A stretch of DNA of 40,630 nt. It comes from a virus. The notes beneath the pieces are model-generated. The model did no database searches. It was not told the origin of the DNA and saw nothing but the letters and a program-made list of their open reading frames with translations. The stretch lies in the IMG/VR virus record IMGVR_UViG_3300044608_000966, positions 1 through 40,630 of that record. One strand, given 5' to 3'. The position numbers were made by a program, and so were the translations under genes. Numbering within the stretch: the stretch's first letter is position 1; each line of letters starts with the position of its first letter. Below, piece by piece: positions 1 through 8,425 of this stretch.

Positions 1-1250
1 CCACCGCTTAAAGCAATCTGAGTTCTTGCGTTTGAAGATCCAACAACAGATCCGCGCTTAGGTGCTACATACAAACTTGTTGTGCTAGAAGCAACGCCAA
101 CCGGAACGCTAACTTGCCCAACTACTGTTGGCTCATCTACAGTCAAAAGACCAGCAGTTGCAGCAGACAAGAAGTAAACTTCTCCAGCCGTAAGTCCAGT
201 TAGTCCTGTAACTTCTCCAGACAAAGTAACTTCAAATGTGCTTGCGTCTATTACGCGACTTACTACACCCACAACCTCAGCCGCAGCCGCAGATGTGGCA
301 ATTGCTTTAGTATATGTAGATCCATTTAGATAAAGAACATCGCCGACTACAAATCCGTGGCTTGCTTGCGTAACTCTATCTGTAGTTCCACCGCCGCCAA
401 TAGAAGCCCAACCAGCAATTTCGTTGTAACCTTCAAACACATCATCAGTGTCGTTGTAACGAATCATTCCCTTAAGATCGGCGGCATTTCCAGCCGGTCT
501 TTCAGTTGTTGCGTTGCCAACAGGAAGCTTTAACGCTCCGGTCAATTCTGCGGTGCTTGAAACGCTTTTGTTAATAAGTGTTTCAGATCCATCAAGTGTT
601 GCAAGTGTTCCTGAAGTTGGAAGAATTAATGACGTGTTTGAAGATGTGATTAATTCAACAGGGTGATCCCCAGTTCTTGTTAATGTCGCATTTTCAGTAT
701 TTGCTATGCCTGTACCGCCTTTTGATGGAGGTGTAACTGGCAATGCACTTGGATCAAATGAACATCCTGTGCCAAGTGTTTTATTTGTAAGTGTTTGTGT
801 GCCGTCTGTATTAACAAGCTCACCTGCCGCATCTGTTCCAACAGTAAATAGCTTTTGAAATGCTGTGTTATCTACAGATCCATCGGCGATCTTTGTAGCA
901 TCAATCGCTGCCGCTGCGTCAATGTCTGCGTTTAAAATTGCAGATGCTTCTGAAACACCACCAGAAATTTTTAAGACGCCAGACCATCCACTAGCGTCTG
1001 CTCCTAAACCGCCTTTTGCCAAAGAAACAATCGGCAACGCGGCAGAATCTACAACGCAAGATGAGTTTAGAGTTTTACCAGCTAGAGTCTGACTAGAATC
1101 AAGATCTACAGCTACTTTCCAAGCAGATCCAGTGTGCCACTTTAAACCTGTGGTAGAGTTGAAATAAACCAAGCCAACCACAGGGCTAGTTAAATCACTA
1201 GCAGAAACCTGAAGCTGCGCTCTGATCAGTTCGCCGTAAATCTGTGCCAT
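1..1250 (-). CDS. Tail fibre-like protein, open at the window edge (N-terminal 416 residues)
   Basis: The ATG at 1250 follows a GGAG ribosome site that overlaps the end of the upstream fibre gene, and the frame stays open to position 1. The N-terminus (MAQIYGELIRAQLQ) leads into Ala/Gly/Thr/Ser-rich beta-type sequence with pieces such as GLVYFNSTTGLKWHTG, KGGTGIAN and a PVGVASSTTSLYVAPKRG segment. These are typical of phage fibre or appendage proteins, which project from the virion and bind the host surface. The visible part ends in IALSGG. The 3' end is missing; the fragment at 40553-40630 is the likely C-terminus. The fibre assignment rests on composition and on its place after another fibre gene. 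Confidence 0.8.
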   Translation of the reverse strand, partial: MAQIYGELIRAQLQVSASDLTSPVVGLVYFNSTTGLKWHTGSAWKVAVDLDSSQTLAGKTLNSSCVVDSAALPIVSLAKGGLGADASGWSGVLKISGGVSEASAILNADIDAAAAIDATKIADGSVDNTAFQKLFTVGTDAAGELVNTDGTQTLTNKTLGTGCSFDPSALPVTPPSKGGTGIANTENATLTRTGDHPVELITSSNTSLILPTSGTLATLDGSETLINKSVSSTAELTGALKLPVGNATTERPAGNAADLKGMIRYNDTDDVFEGYNEIAGWASIGGGGTTDRVTQASHGFVVGDVLYLNGSTYTKAIATSAAAAEVVGVVSRVIDASTFEVTLSGEVTGLTGLTAGEVYFLSAATAGLLTVDEPTVVGQVSVPVGVASSTTSLYVAPKRGSVVGSSNARTQIALSG

Positions 1251-1251
1251 G

Positions 1252-3378
1252 TCATACTCCTACAAGTCTGTATGTTCCCGCTGGCAGCGGTGATGAAACT
1301 GTTATTCTTACATTGGTTGCAGATGTTGCTTTTATGCTAACATACATACACTCAAAGTCATTACTATTATCTTTTAACTGCCATATAGCAAAACGCGCAT
1401 CTGCACCAGAAACTGTAACGTCTTTAAGAGTATCTGTACCGTTCCATGACGTGTCATAGTATACCCTAAAACCGCCTACTTGTTTAATGGCTAGGCCAGT
1501 ATCAAGGTAAAGATTTTGATCTGTTGTTAAATAATAAGCCTTACCTGGCGTCGTAGACGAAGATGATGGCAAAGTATCAACATTTTCAAACCTTAAGCCT
1601 TTGTGCTGTCCGGCAGAATAGATATCTTTCCAACGCTTAGTCGCTCCGCCTAAATCTGTTCCATCCCACTGGGTAGAATAAGAAGCATCTGTAAATGGCC
1701 TTAAAACGCTTTTTACCTGAACAGAGCCTTTGGAAGCATTAGATGTGCTTTCAAGATCTAAACTTTCACCAGCAGCAGTACCGCCAATAATTGCTTGTCC
1801 ACCAGCACGCCCTGCAAGCAAAGCAAACTGCGTGTGTCCTGCATCACCAGTTGTAAGACCGCCAAGCGAACTATGAGCAATCTCTGTATCCGGAGCACTT
1901 GCAAGCCATTGTGTTCCGTCCCAAAACAAAGCATCGCCAACCTGTGCGCCTTGGCTTCTGTCTGCCACGCGGTAATTGGCGTCTTTTAGTTTCATTAAAT
2001 CAGAAATTGGGAAAGTATTTGTGTTATCTTTAATTGATTGGCTTATAAACAAATCGCGCCAACGCGCTACTCCTACCCCAAGATCTCTTGTGCCATCACC
2101 CGTTGGATAAAGATGGCTAGAAACGCTTACATTGCCGCCGTTTGGTTGCAGAACAATATTAGAACTAGCCGCAACAGAACTAAGCACAACGCCTTGCATT
2201 TTAAGGCCGCCAGCTTGCAAATATGACGTAGCACCAGACACAATAAGCGGAGCATCAACTACACTTACTTGATATCCGGTTAATAATGTGCTTCCAAGAA
2301 CAATAGAACCTGTACCATTTGCAGATATATTAAGGCTACTATTAGTAACACTTGTTTGTATGTTGTTGTCATACAAATATAGATTATTCATTAAATACAA
2401 ATCACCAGCATAAATTACGCCAGTGGTTGTAAAGTTAAGATCATTTAAACTAACATTTGTTGTATCACAATCTATATTTCCATTAGTAAACGTAAAATCT
2501 GCAACCTTAGATCCAGACGGCAAGTTTAGTCCGCTAGTCAAGATAAGGCTGTCAGCATAGATATCGCCTAGTGTACGAAGGTCGGCAGTATCAAAATCAA
2601 TCTCACCAGTGCTGTCAATAATTTGACCCACGCCCGTAATAGATGTGGTTCCGGCAGCAATAGCGCCTTGTGTATTTAGGTTAGTTGTCCCCATGCTGAT
2701 ATCGCCGGATGAATCTGTAAGAGATCCTCCAGACAATGACATGGTGCCAACATTAACTTCGTGTGCCCATACAGACATCCATCTTTCGTCTGTGGTTCCA
2801 AGAGATAATTCATTATCTGTAGCCGGTCTAAAATGGTCTGTAACCTGCACAAATCCAGTCTGTGGGCCAGCACCGTCACCGCTATTTGCAGACAGTGTAA
2901 GGTTTGTATTAGGCGATGCTCCGCCATATACGCGCTGTCCGGCATATAAGCCAGTAATTGGTGTGCCAGTCTCATCAGCATCATCATGGCCAATCTTTTG
3001 GACATAAAAGCCAAGAGTTTGGTTTTGCCAAGCAGACAAAATAGAATCTGTAGACCAATCGACATCATAGATTTTATGCCAGCTTGGTGCGGCTTCGCCT
3101 TCGCGCTGTTCCCAGCGATATCCAGCACTGCGTCCATCACCGTCATCATTTACTACGCGGTAATCAGCAAGAGTGTTTCCTGTCAAAGGAAGATCTGCTG
3201 GAGTTGGTACGGCTGGCTTGGCGTTGGGATAAATAACGGCGATTAGATAGTCTAACGCGCCTTGCATATTGGTAACGTCTGGAAGATTTGGGTTTGCATA
3301 CCCAAAATCAGACATACTATGAACGAAAGGATGCTGGTTCTGGTTCCAGATCTGAAACCTATGGTGATTAAAGATCAT
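1252..3378 (-). CDS. Large tail fibre / virion appendage protein (708 aa)
   Basis: The start follows an AGGAG site with 6-nt spacing. Residues 1-150 form a distinct N-terminal part rich in W and D. The rest is a low-complexity beta-rich shaft of many short TSITGVGQI-like strands. Three copies of a fibre motif are visible (LGTTDERWMSVWAHEV, LGVGVARWRDLFISQS, LGGATKRWKDIYSAG), a pattern common in fibres of podoviruses. The C-terminal 70 residues look like a compact beta domain ending in PLPAGTYRLVGV. The gene sits between the coat cassette and a second fibre, and its stop overlaps the next gene's ribosome site. It is probably a host-binding or spike component; the receptor is unknown. Confidence 0.8.
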   Translation of the reverse strand: MIFNHHRFQIWNQNQHPFVHSMSDFGYANPNLPDVTNMQGALDYLIAVIYPNAKPAVPTPADLPLTGNTLADYRVVNDDGDGRSAGYRWEQREGEAAPSWHKIYDVDWSTDSILSAWQNQTLGFYVQKIGHDDADETGTPITGLYAGQRVYGGASPNTNLTLSANSGDGAGPQTGFVQVTDHFRPATDNELSLGTTDERWMSVWAHEVNVGTMSLSGGSLTDSSGDISMGTTNLNTQGAIAAGTTSITGVGQIIDSTGEIDFDTADLRTLGDIYADSLILTSGLNLPSGSKVADFTFTNGNIDCDTTNVSLNDLNFTTTGVIYAGDLYLMNNLYLYDNNIQTSVTNSSLNISANGTGSIVLGSTLLTGYQVSVVDAPLIVSGATSYLQAGGLKMQGVVLSSVAASSNIVLQPNGGNVSVSSHLYPTGDGTRDLGVGVARWRDLFISQSIKDNTNTFPISDLMKLKDANYRVADRSQGAQVGDALFWDGTQWLASAPDTEIAHSSLGGLTTGDAGHTQFALLAGRAGGQAIIGGTAAGESLDLESTSNASKGSVQVKSVLRPFTDASYSTQWDGTDLGGATKRWKDIYSAGQHKGLRFENVDTLPSSSSTTPGKAYYLTTDQNLYLDTGLAIKQVGGFRVYYDTSWNGTDTLKDVTVSGADARFAIWQLKDNSNDFECMYVSIKATSATNVRITVSSPLPAGTYRLVGV

Positions 3379-3395
3379 CCTGATCTCCTAATATA

Positions 3396-3620
3396 TTAAA
3401 ACAGCTCCCACGAAGCATCCCAAGTGGCTGTCTCTTCTTTCATGTATAAAACTCTAGTAGATAGCCCGTCGTAGGCATATCTAACAACAGAACAAGGAGT
3501 TCCGTCTTTAGCATCAGCTCTAACTGTGTAAACTTCTACCATTCGCCCTGAGCCATCGTATTCACAGTGCTGTTTAACAAGTTCGTTGGCTTGGGTTTTT
3601 AAATGGCCTGTATCTGCCAT
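3396..3620 (-). CDS. Small conserved phage protein downstream of the coat gene (74 aa)
   Basis: The start is set at MADTGHLKTQ because a GGGAG site lies 6 nt upstream; a longer open frame to 3671 has no good site. The protein contains EYDGSGRMVEVYTVRADAK, a conserved Tyr-containing segment (VVRYAYDGLS) and a Trp-containing end (TWDASWELF). This YDG-Gx-G plus terminal WD pattern resembles small proteins found near head or tail genes of many phages, whose function I do not know. Its place between coat and fibre genes suggests a virion or head-tail connector role. Confidence 0.7.
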   Translation of the reverse strand: MADTGHLKTQANELVKQHCEYDGSGRMVEVYTVRADAKDGTPCSVVRYAYDGLSTRVLYMKEETATWDASWELF

Positions 3621-3639
3621 GACTTTCTCCCATACAGAA

Positions 3640-3676
3640 GGGGAGAATGGCCACCGTCCTAGCAGCCACACTCCCC
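3640..3676 (-). terminator. Hairpin between coat gene and next gene
   Basis: GGGGAG at 3640-3645 pairs with CTCCCC at 3671-3676, and TGGC at 3648-3651 pairs with GCCA at 3665-3668, with a symmetric 2-nt internal loop and a 13-nt apical loop. Read on the minus strand it starts 13 nt after the coat stop codon. No U-run follows, so it is more likely an RNA-stabilising or partial-termination element than a full terminator. Confidence 0.45.
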
Positions 3677-3689
3677 CAAAGTTTAACTA

Positions 3690-4961
3690 TTATGCAGGGT
3701 ATACATAATCGTAATCGATGCTGTGCATGATCGCATTGTGGCCTGGAGCGTTGACTTCCAACTGGCCGAACAAACACATATCAACTACATACTTGAAGCC
3801 GTCAGTTCCACGAACTTCAAAGTATTCTTTACCTTCAGGAGACTTGCGTTTACGGAAGCCGCCACGGGTACGGAATACCATCGATTTGAGATCAAGATAC
3901 ATGATCACGTCATCGTCCATCTCCGCAATTCCAACAATGGTCAAAACCCCTTTCACGGAAGTTATTTGAAGCTCAGTCCATCCGTATAGCGAAGCACTTG
4001 GTTGCTTCGTAACAGAGAATGGACCTTTTTGAGTTTCAACCAATTTCATGATAGAGCCAAGATGCTTGAACGACATAAGAACCGTATTAGCATTACCTTT
4101 AGCTTTACGACGAACTTCAGTGTAACCATCAAAAAGCTTGTCCAAAATATTCGAAGAGCTGACCCCAGACCCGTCGATATTCGTTGCTTGAAGTATGGGG
4201 TACAACAATTTACTCACACCATGAACGGTGCTTGAGCCGCCGTTTGCTGCGCTCAAAAGAACTTCGCGGATCGAAGTAAATGAACCAGCAAGTGCGCCTG
4301 GATGGTAACATTTAGCAGCTTGTGCAACTGTGTAAGCAGAAACATCAGCAGCAAGTCCGCCGCGTGTTGCAGAAACAGTAACTGTACCTGTTCCAGTTGT
4401 TGCAGCATTAACATTGATCGCAATTACATAAACAGTCAAAGGTGCGCTGTTTGCGTCATCAAGAACAAGTTTTTGTCCAATTTGGAATCGATCAATGTGA
4501 TCAACTTCAAATGTTCCGCCAACTTGTCCGTCAGTAACCAATTGTGCAAAGTGGCTACCTGCGCCAAGAGCTGTAGAAACAACTTGCTTGAAGTAATCAA
4601 CCATCGAATCAACTTCGCCTGGAAGAATTTTCAAGAAAGTAGCTTCAGGAATTTTGCCTTCAGCGTCCAATAGATCGCGGTGGTTGAAAACAAGAGAAGC
4701 CCAAGCTTCTACATAGCTGTCAATCGAACCACGAACATAAACTGATTGAGAGATGTCACCGACATCTGCCAATTGACCGAACTCAACTGTAGATGCACCA
4801 GCTCCTTTGAAAGGAACGATGATCTTAGAGCCTTGCCAGCCATTATCGATTTCTAGGTTAGAAAGAAACCAGTCACGCTTGACTAGCTCTTCCATGATCA
4901 TGCGGTTCGGTAGATACTCATTGAGCATCGACTGAAACGAACTATTTACTACTGTTGCCAT
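3690..4961 (-). CDS. Major capsid (coat) protein (423 aa)
   Basis: The protein starts MATVVNSSFQSMLNEYLPNR after a good AGGAG site. Its 423 residues are close to the usual size of P22-type coat proteins (about 430). The sequence has a helical N-arm, a Gly-rich VPFKGAGASTVEFG stretch, and a beta-rich insert at roughly residues 170-215 (TATGTGTVTV-like), as expected of an HK97-fold shell protein. Its place directly after portal and scaffold is the strongest support. It would form the icosahedral head. Assignment comes from gene order, length and composition, not from an active-site motif. Confidence 0.88.
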   Translation of the reverse strand: MATVVNSSFQSMLNEYLPNRMIMEELVKRDWFLSNLEIDNGWQGSKIIVPFKGAGASTVEFGQLADVGDISQSVYVRGSIDSYVEAWASLVFNHRDLLDAEGKIPEATFLKILPGEVDSMVDYFKQVVSTALGAGSHFAQLVTDGQVGGTFEVDHIDRFQIGQKLVLDDANSAPLTVYVIAINVNAATTGTGTVTVSATRGGLAADVSAYTVAQAAKCYHPGALAGSFTSIREVLLSAANGGSSTVHGVSKLLYPILQATNIDGSGVSSSNILDKLFDGYTEVRRKAKGNANTVLMSFKHLGSIMKLVETQKGPFSVTKQPSASLYGWTELQITSVKGVLTIVGIAEMDDDVIMYLDLKSMVFRTRGGFRKRKSPEGKEYFEVRGTDGFKYVVDMCLFGQLEVNAPGHNAIMHSIDYDYVYPA

Positions 4962-4988
4962 TTCTCACTCCTTGAGAATTGTGTTTTG

Positions 4989-5993
4989 TTAATATTGTTC
5001 TGTCAGTTCTTTAGCCCGCTTTTTTAAATCTTCCAGCGACTTCACTGCTGGTTTGACTGCACTTGTCCCGCGACCTTGAATGTTCGGGATGACTGGCTTT
5101 TGTGAAGCTTGCACTATCTGCGCACCACCAGCAACCGGAGCAACACCTAGGCTTGGGTTAATTGCTTTCAAATGCTTGATGGCTTCACTTACGGCAAGAT
5201 TTGCGGGGATGTCCTGTCCACGCGCAGCATATGCCTGACCAATCTGAATGCAGTAATCTTTAAAGGCTTCTGGGCTTCCCATTCCAGCGTTGTATGTGTC
5301 TGCCACAACCTTGGCTTCTGGTTGCGATAGAGCCATATCAAGCTCAAAGGTTCGTTGTTGAACTGCAAATTGCTGCTGGCTTTGCTGCAAACGCGCGTTC
5401 TCAACTTCGTAATATCGGGCAGCTTCTTTGGCTTGCTTGCTTGCTTGCCACTGAGCCTTCTGCTCAGGCGACATCTGCTCACGTTTTACTAATTCTAAAG
5501 CATACCCCAAAATCTTGTCTTTTGGAATATTGAGTCCTTCAAAAAAGCTGTCGAAGTCATTGTCTGATAGATATTTTCCAAGAATGTTAAGAGCTTGATC
5601 TGTTTCAGCAGCTTTTGACTTAGTTGCCTCAAGTTCTTCTTTGATGGCTTGATGTTTTGGCTTGATAGAATCAAGACCGTAAGCCTTCTCATAAAGTTCT
5701 TTAACTTTCTTCTCCATATCTTGACTTTTGATAACTGGTCTGAGCCACTCATCAATCTCAAGTTCTTTATCCAGCACTTTAAACTTGTAGTTTGGTGTGT
5801 ATGGATCTTGAGCTGGAGGAACATCTTTAAGATTCTTGTCAATCGCCGTCTTAGGGCTTGCTGTCTTGATAGCATCAAGTCCTTTTGGCTCAGAAGCTTT
5901 TGTTTCTACCGCTTCTGTGGTAGGCGTCGTTTCCGGCGCAGTTGTTGTGGTGTCTACCGTTGTCGTTTCTACACTTGTTGATTCAACTTCCAT
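4989..5993 (-). CDS. Scaffolding protein (334 aa)
   Basis: A Thr/Glu-rich disordered N-terminus (repeated VETTTVDTTTT-like sequence, residues 1-45) is followed by a highly charged, helical Glu/Lys/Gln-rich body and a basic C-terminus (KSLEDLKKRAKELTEQY). Such a helical protein between portal and coat matches scaffolds of P22-like phages, which guide procapsid assembly through a basic helix-turn-helix at the C-terminus and then leave the shell. The start follows a GGGAG site overlapping the portal stop. A covalent role such as a protease is not suggested by any motif. Confidence 0.82.
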   Translation of the reverse strand: MEVESTSVETTTVDTTTTAPETTPTTEAVETKASEPKGLDAIKTASPKTAIDKNLKDVPPAQDPYTPNYKFKVLDKELEIDEWLRPVIKSQDMEKKVKELYEKAYGLDSIKPKHQAIKEELEATKSKAAETDQALNILGKYLSDNDFDSFFEGLNIPKDKILGYALELVKREQMSPEQKAQWQASKQAKEAARYYEVENARLQQSQQQFAVQQRTFELDMALSQPEAKVVADTYNAGMGSPEAFKDYCIQIGQAYAARGQDIPANLAVSEAIKHLKAINPSLGVAPVAGGAQIVQASQKPVIPNIQGRGTSAVKPAVKSLEDLKKRAKELTEQY

Positions 5994-5994
5994 G

Positions 5995-8088
5995 TCACAT
6001 CACTCCCATAGGGCTTTGCTGGCCCTGTTGTTGCCCAGATTCGTTCAGTAGCAACCCTGCTACCTCAGCCATCTGAGCTTGATTCATTTGCTGCATAGCA
6101 TCCTGCGTCATACCTTGCTGTTGAAGCTGCTTTAGCAACCAATCCAGTGCTTGATACGGCAATCTTACGCGCTTAGGTGCTTTCGTAGGATCTGAATCAG
6201 GCACATACATATCGGCAGCCACCATAGCTCCACCAGTAGGAATAAACTCAGCTTGAGCAGCTTTTAGAGCAGCAGCCTCTTGAGCTTGCTTGTCTAAATG
6301 GAACTGCTCATACTGCGTATACAGGTCTTGAATCTGAGGATCAAGAAGACCGAAGTCTCTTTCCTTCTTGCGTTTAGCAACTTGCTTGAGAACATATGCA
6401 GAGTCGTCACTTGGAGAGATCTGCGGCATCTCACCGCGCTCCATTGCAAGGAAGTCATTCTTGACGTTACGCTCATTAATCGTAAAGTCACCAAACGCCT
6501 CTTGCCAGTTAGCAAAAGGAAACTGTGTGATGAGTTTTCCGATGTCATCGCGCTCAAGATTGGTGCCAACATACTGCATGATGTGATTGAGAACCAAAGT
6601 CTTCCCTAACTTTGTCTCAATCGTCTCTAGTTGGTCTTCTACTTGAATTAAATGTGACAGCGGAGTTGTTGTTTTGAACTCTGCAATGTTAATAACCTCT
6701 GCCCGTCCTATGGCAGCGATCAATTCGTCACCTTCAAGGTAGAATTTAGCTAGATCAAGGAACTTCTCACACATTTCAACTAGCATTTCACCAAACTTTG
6801 TCGCATAAAATGAGAACTTTTGGGTCTGATTCATGCTGCGAAACAGCATGGCCATAGGGTCTAAATTGGTCGCTTTTTCTTGATCTACTAGGTCAATCAT
6901 GAGCGCACGGCTCATTTCTTGTTCGTTCATGGCTATGTATTCGTAGAATTGTTCGCCATTTCTTCCAGGTAATATGGTTGGCGGCTGGCCTTGGTATGTA
7001 ATCCCTCTAACTCCAGGAAGAAGACTACCTTGGGACACCTTCGTACCGGCTTGATAAAGAATCTTATCTTCCGCAATCGTGATACCATGTAAGGCAACCT
7101 GCGACGACGCACGGTTTATTTCCGCCTGCCACGGCCTAGCAACCTTAACAATGCTAGTGGCCCTTGCCTTAGTAGGATGTTCGTCAAAACCTTTCCAAGC
7201 AATCGGAAAGATCCCTCCAGGTAGAGGCCCTTCTTCAAGGATGCCCGCTTTTGTCGCGATGTAAAAATATCCCTGCGGATACTCCGGAGAAGGTTTAAAG
7301 TAGTATTCAAGGAGTAAAGTTTGATCCTTTTCACGTCCATACCCACTTTTCATGGAGTCAAATACTACAAAGTCTTCGTTTGATTCAGTAATGAACTTAA
7401 TCTTCTCTTCTTGGTCTTTATATCGTTCTTTCAGCACTTTGCTTGATTCAAGCTTCTCAATACCAATCCATCTTGCGTCTTTCATCTGCATACATGATGG
7501 ATCTCTAAATACATTTTGACCGAAAAGACGTTCAAATACAAATTCTCCAGAAAATACTGGCTTAGACTCATCGGGCACTGGCATACCCATCTCATCTACT
7601 GCTGGATTTCCTAGTTCATCTACAGTTGGCTCATATCCTTTGAGCTTTCCTTTAGTAGGATCAAAGAAAATCTTTACCGCACACTCACCGATACCGCAAA
7701 AATCACCACAAAGATCACGAATCAAAGCGTTTAGCTTGTATCTTTGTTTTGCGTCTTCCCAAACTGCTTTATTTAGTTCGGCAGACTTCTGATCTTGCAG
7801 TTCTGTTTGGTTTCTTGGAGAAATAGTCACGCCAGGAGCTTGAGACATGATGGCGTTGACGTAAATCCTGTGCGCTCTGTGAAGCCAGTTCTTAGTAATG
7901 CGTAGTTGATACGGATCTGCCGTGATTCCATTAACTCTGTTGCGTTGCCAGAGATCATTTAAGCGTTTTGAATAATGCTCACCAGAGATAAGCAAAATAT
8001 TAGAACGCATCTCAGACAATACTTCTTTATCGACTGATTTTGCGTCATCGTGAAGTTTATTTAGCTCATCAATTTTCATGGGCTTCAT
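5995..8088 (-). CDS. Portal protein (697 aa)
   Basis: The start is set at MKPMKIDELN because AAAGGAGA lies 8 nt upstream; an in-frame ATG at 8112 has no such site. The length is close to P22-type portals (about 725). Typical features include an N-terminal helix, a Trp/Arg-rich stretch (SKRLNDLWQRNRVNG), a conserved NRASSQ/ITIAEDKI region, and a long Gln-rich helical C-terminus (QQQGMTQDAMQQ) like the barrel of P22 portals. It should form the dodecameric ring through which DNA is packaged and ejected. Its neighbours, terL upstream and scaffold downstream, support the call. Confidence 0.87.
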   Translation of the reverse strand: MKPMKIDELNKLHDDAKSVDKEVLSEMRSNILLISGEHYSKRLNDLWQRNRVNGITADPYQLRITKNWLHRAHRIYVNAIMSQAPGVTISPRNQTELQDQKSAELNKAVWEDAKQRYKLNALIRDLCGDFCGIGECAVKIFFDPTKGKLKGYEPTVDELGNPAVDEMGMPVPDESKPVFSGEFVFERLFGQNVFRDPSCMQMKDARWIGIEKLESSKVLKERYKDQEEKIKFITESNEDFVVFDSMKSGYGREKDQTLLLEYYFKPSPEYPQGYFYIATKAGILEEGPLPGGIFPIAWKGFDEHPTKARATSIVKVARPWQAEINRASSQVALHGITIAEDKILYQAGTKVSQGSLLPGVRGITYQGQPPTILPGRNGEQFYEYIAMNEQEMSRALMIDLVDQEKATNLDPMAMLFRSMNQTQKFSFYATKFGEMLVEMCEKFLDLAKFYLEGDELIAAIGRAEVINIAEFKTTTPLSHLIQVEDQLETIETKLGKTLVLNHIMQYVGTNLERDDIGKLITQFPFANWQEAFGDFTINERNVKNDFLAMERGEMPQISPSDDSAYVLKQVAKRKKERDFGLLDPQIQDLYTQYEQFHLDKQAQEAAALKAAQAEFIPTGGAMVAADMYVPDSDPTKAPKRVRLPYQALDWLLKQLQQQGMTQDAMQQMNQAQMAEVAGLLLNESGQQQGQQSPMGVM

Positions 8089-8425
8089 GGAACGCTCTCC
8101 TTTGTTCAGCATTTAAAACTTCACGCTCAAAACCAAATGGGTCGTCAATCATAAGCTGTGACATCCGAACTTCATCCATGAGTTCTTTGTCAATTGCCGC
8201 TGGTTTTTTCATTTCGTTTGCATCAACGAAATCACCGACCTCTTGAGATCTTTCCAAAAAAAATTCTACCTCAAATTCGGTAGTCTTTATCTTGCTGACG
8301 CCAAGTTTTCGACATTCGTTTATAATACCAAGAAGTTTATAGCGTTTGCTAGTTTCCGTATGCTTCGTTCCATGCGGCAACTTCGTCTTTGAAGTTTTGC
8401 CATTCGTCTTTTGAACAGTCTTCAT
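8069..8425 (-). CDS. Unknown protein between terL and portal (118 aa)
   Basis: The start MKTVQKTNGK is chosen for the GGGGAGA site about 7 nt upstream. The gene overlaps the 3' end of terL by 77 nt and the portal start by 20 nt, so it is locked into the packaging cassette and probably co-translated. The N-terminus is Lys/Thr-rich and basic; the C-terminal half is acidic and helical (MIDDPFGFEREVLNAEQRRA). No catalytic motif is visible. Small genes at this position in other podoviruses are mostly uncharacterised; a terminase or portal accessory role is only a guess. Confidence 0.65.
   Translation of the reverse strand: MKTVQKTNGKTSKTKLPHGTKHTETSKRYKLLGIINECRKLGVSKIKTTEFEVEFFLERSQEVGDFVDANEMKKPAAIDKELMDEVRMSQLMIDDPFGFEREVLNAEQRRAFHEAHEN

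Noticed and set aside
2645-3007. A 120-codon plus-strand frame inside the fibre gene.
   Set aside because: It is antisense to a convincing fibre sequence, lacks a ribosome site and has low-complexity shadow composition.
4302-4673. A 123-codon plus-strand frame inside the coat gene.
   Set aside because: Its many Cys, Ser and Asn residues come from reading the coat gene backwards; there is no independent evidence.
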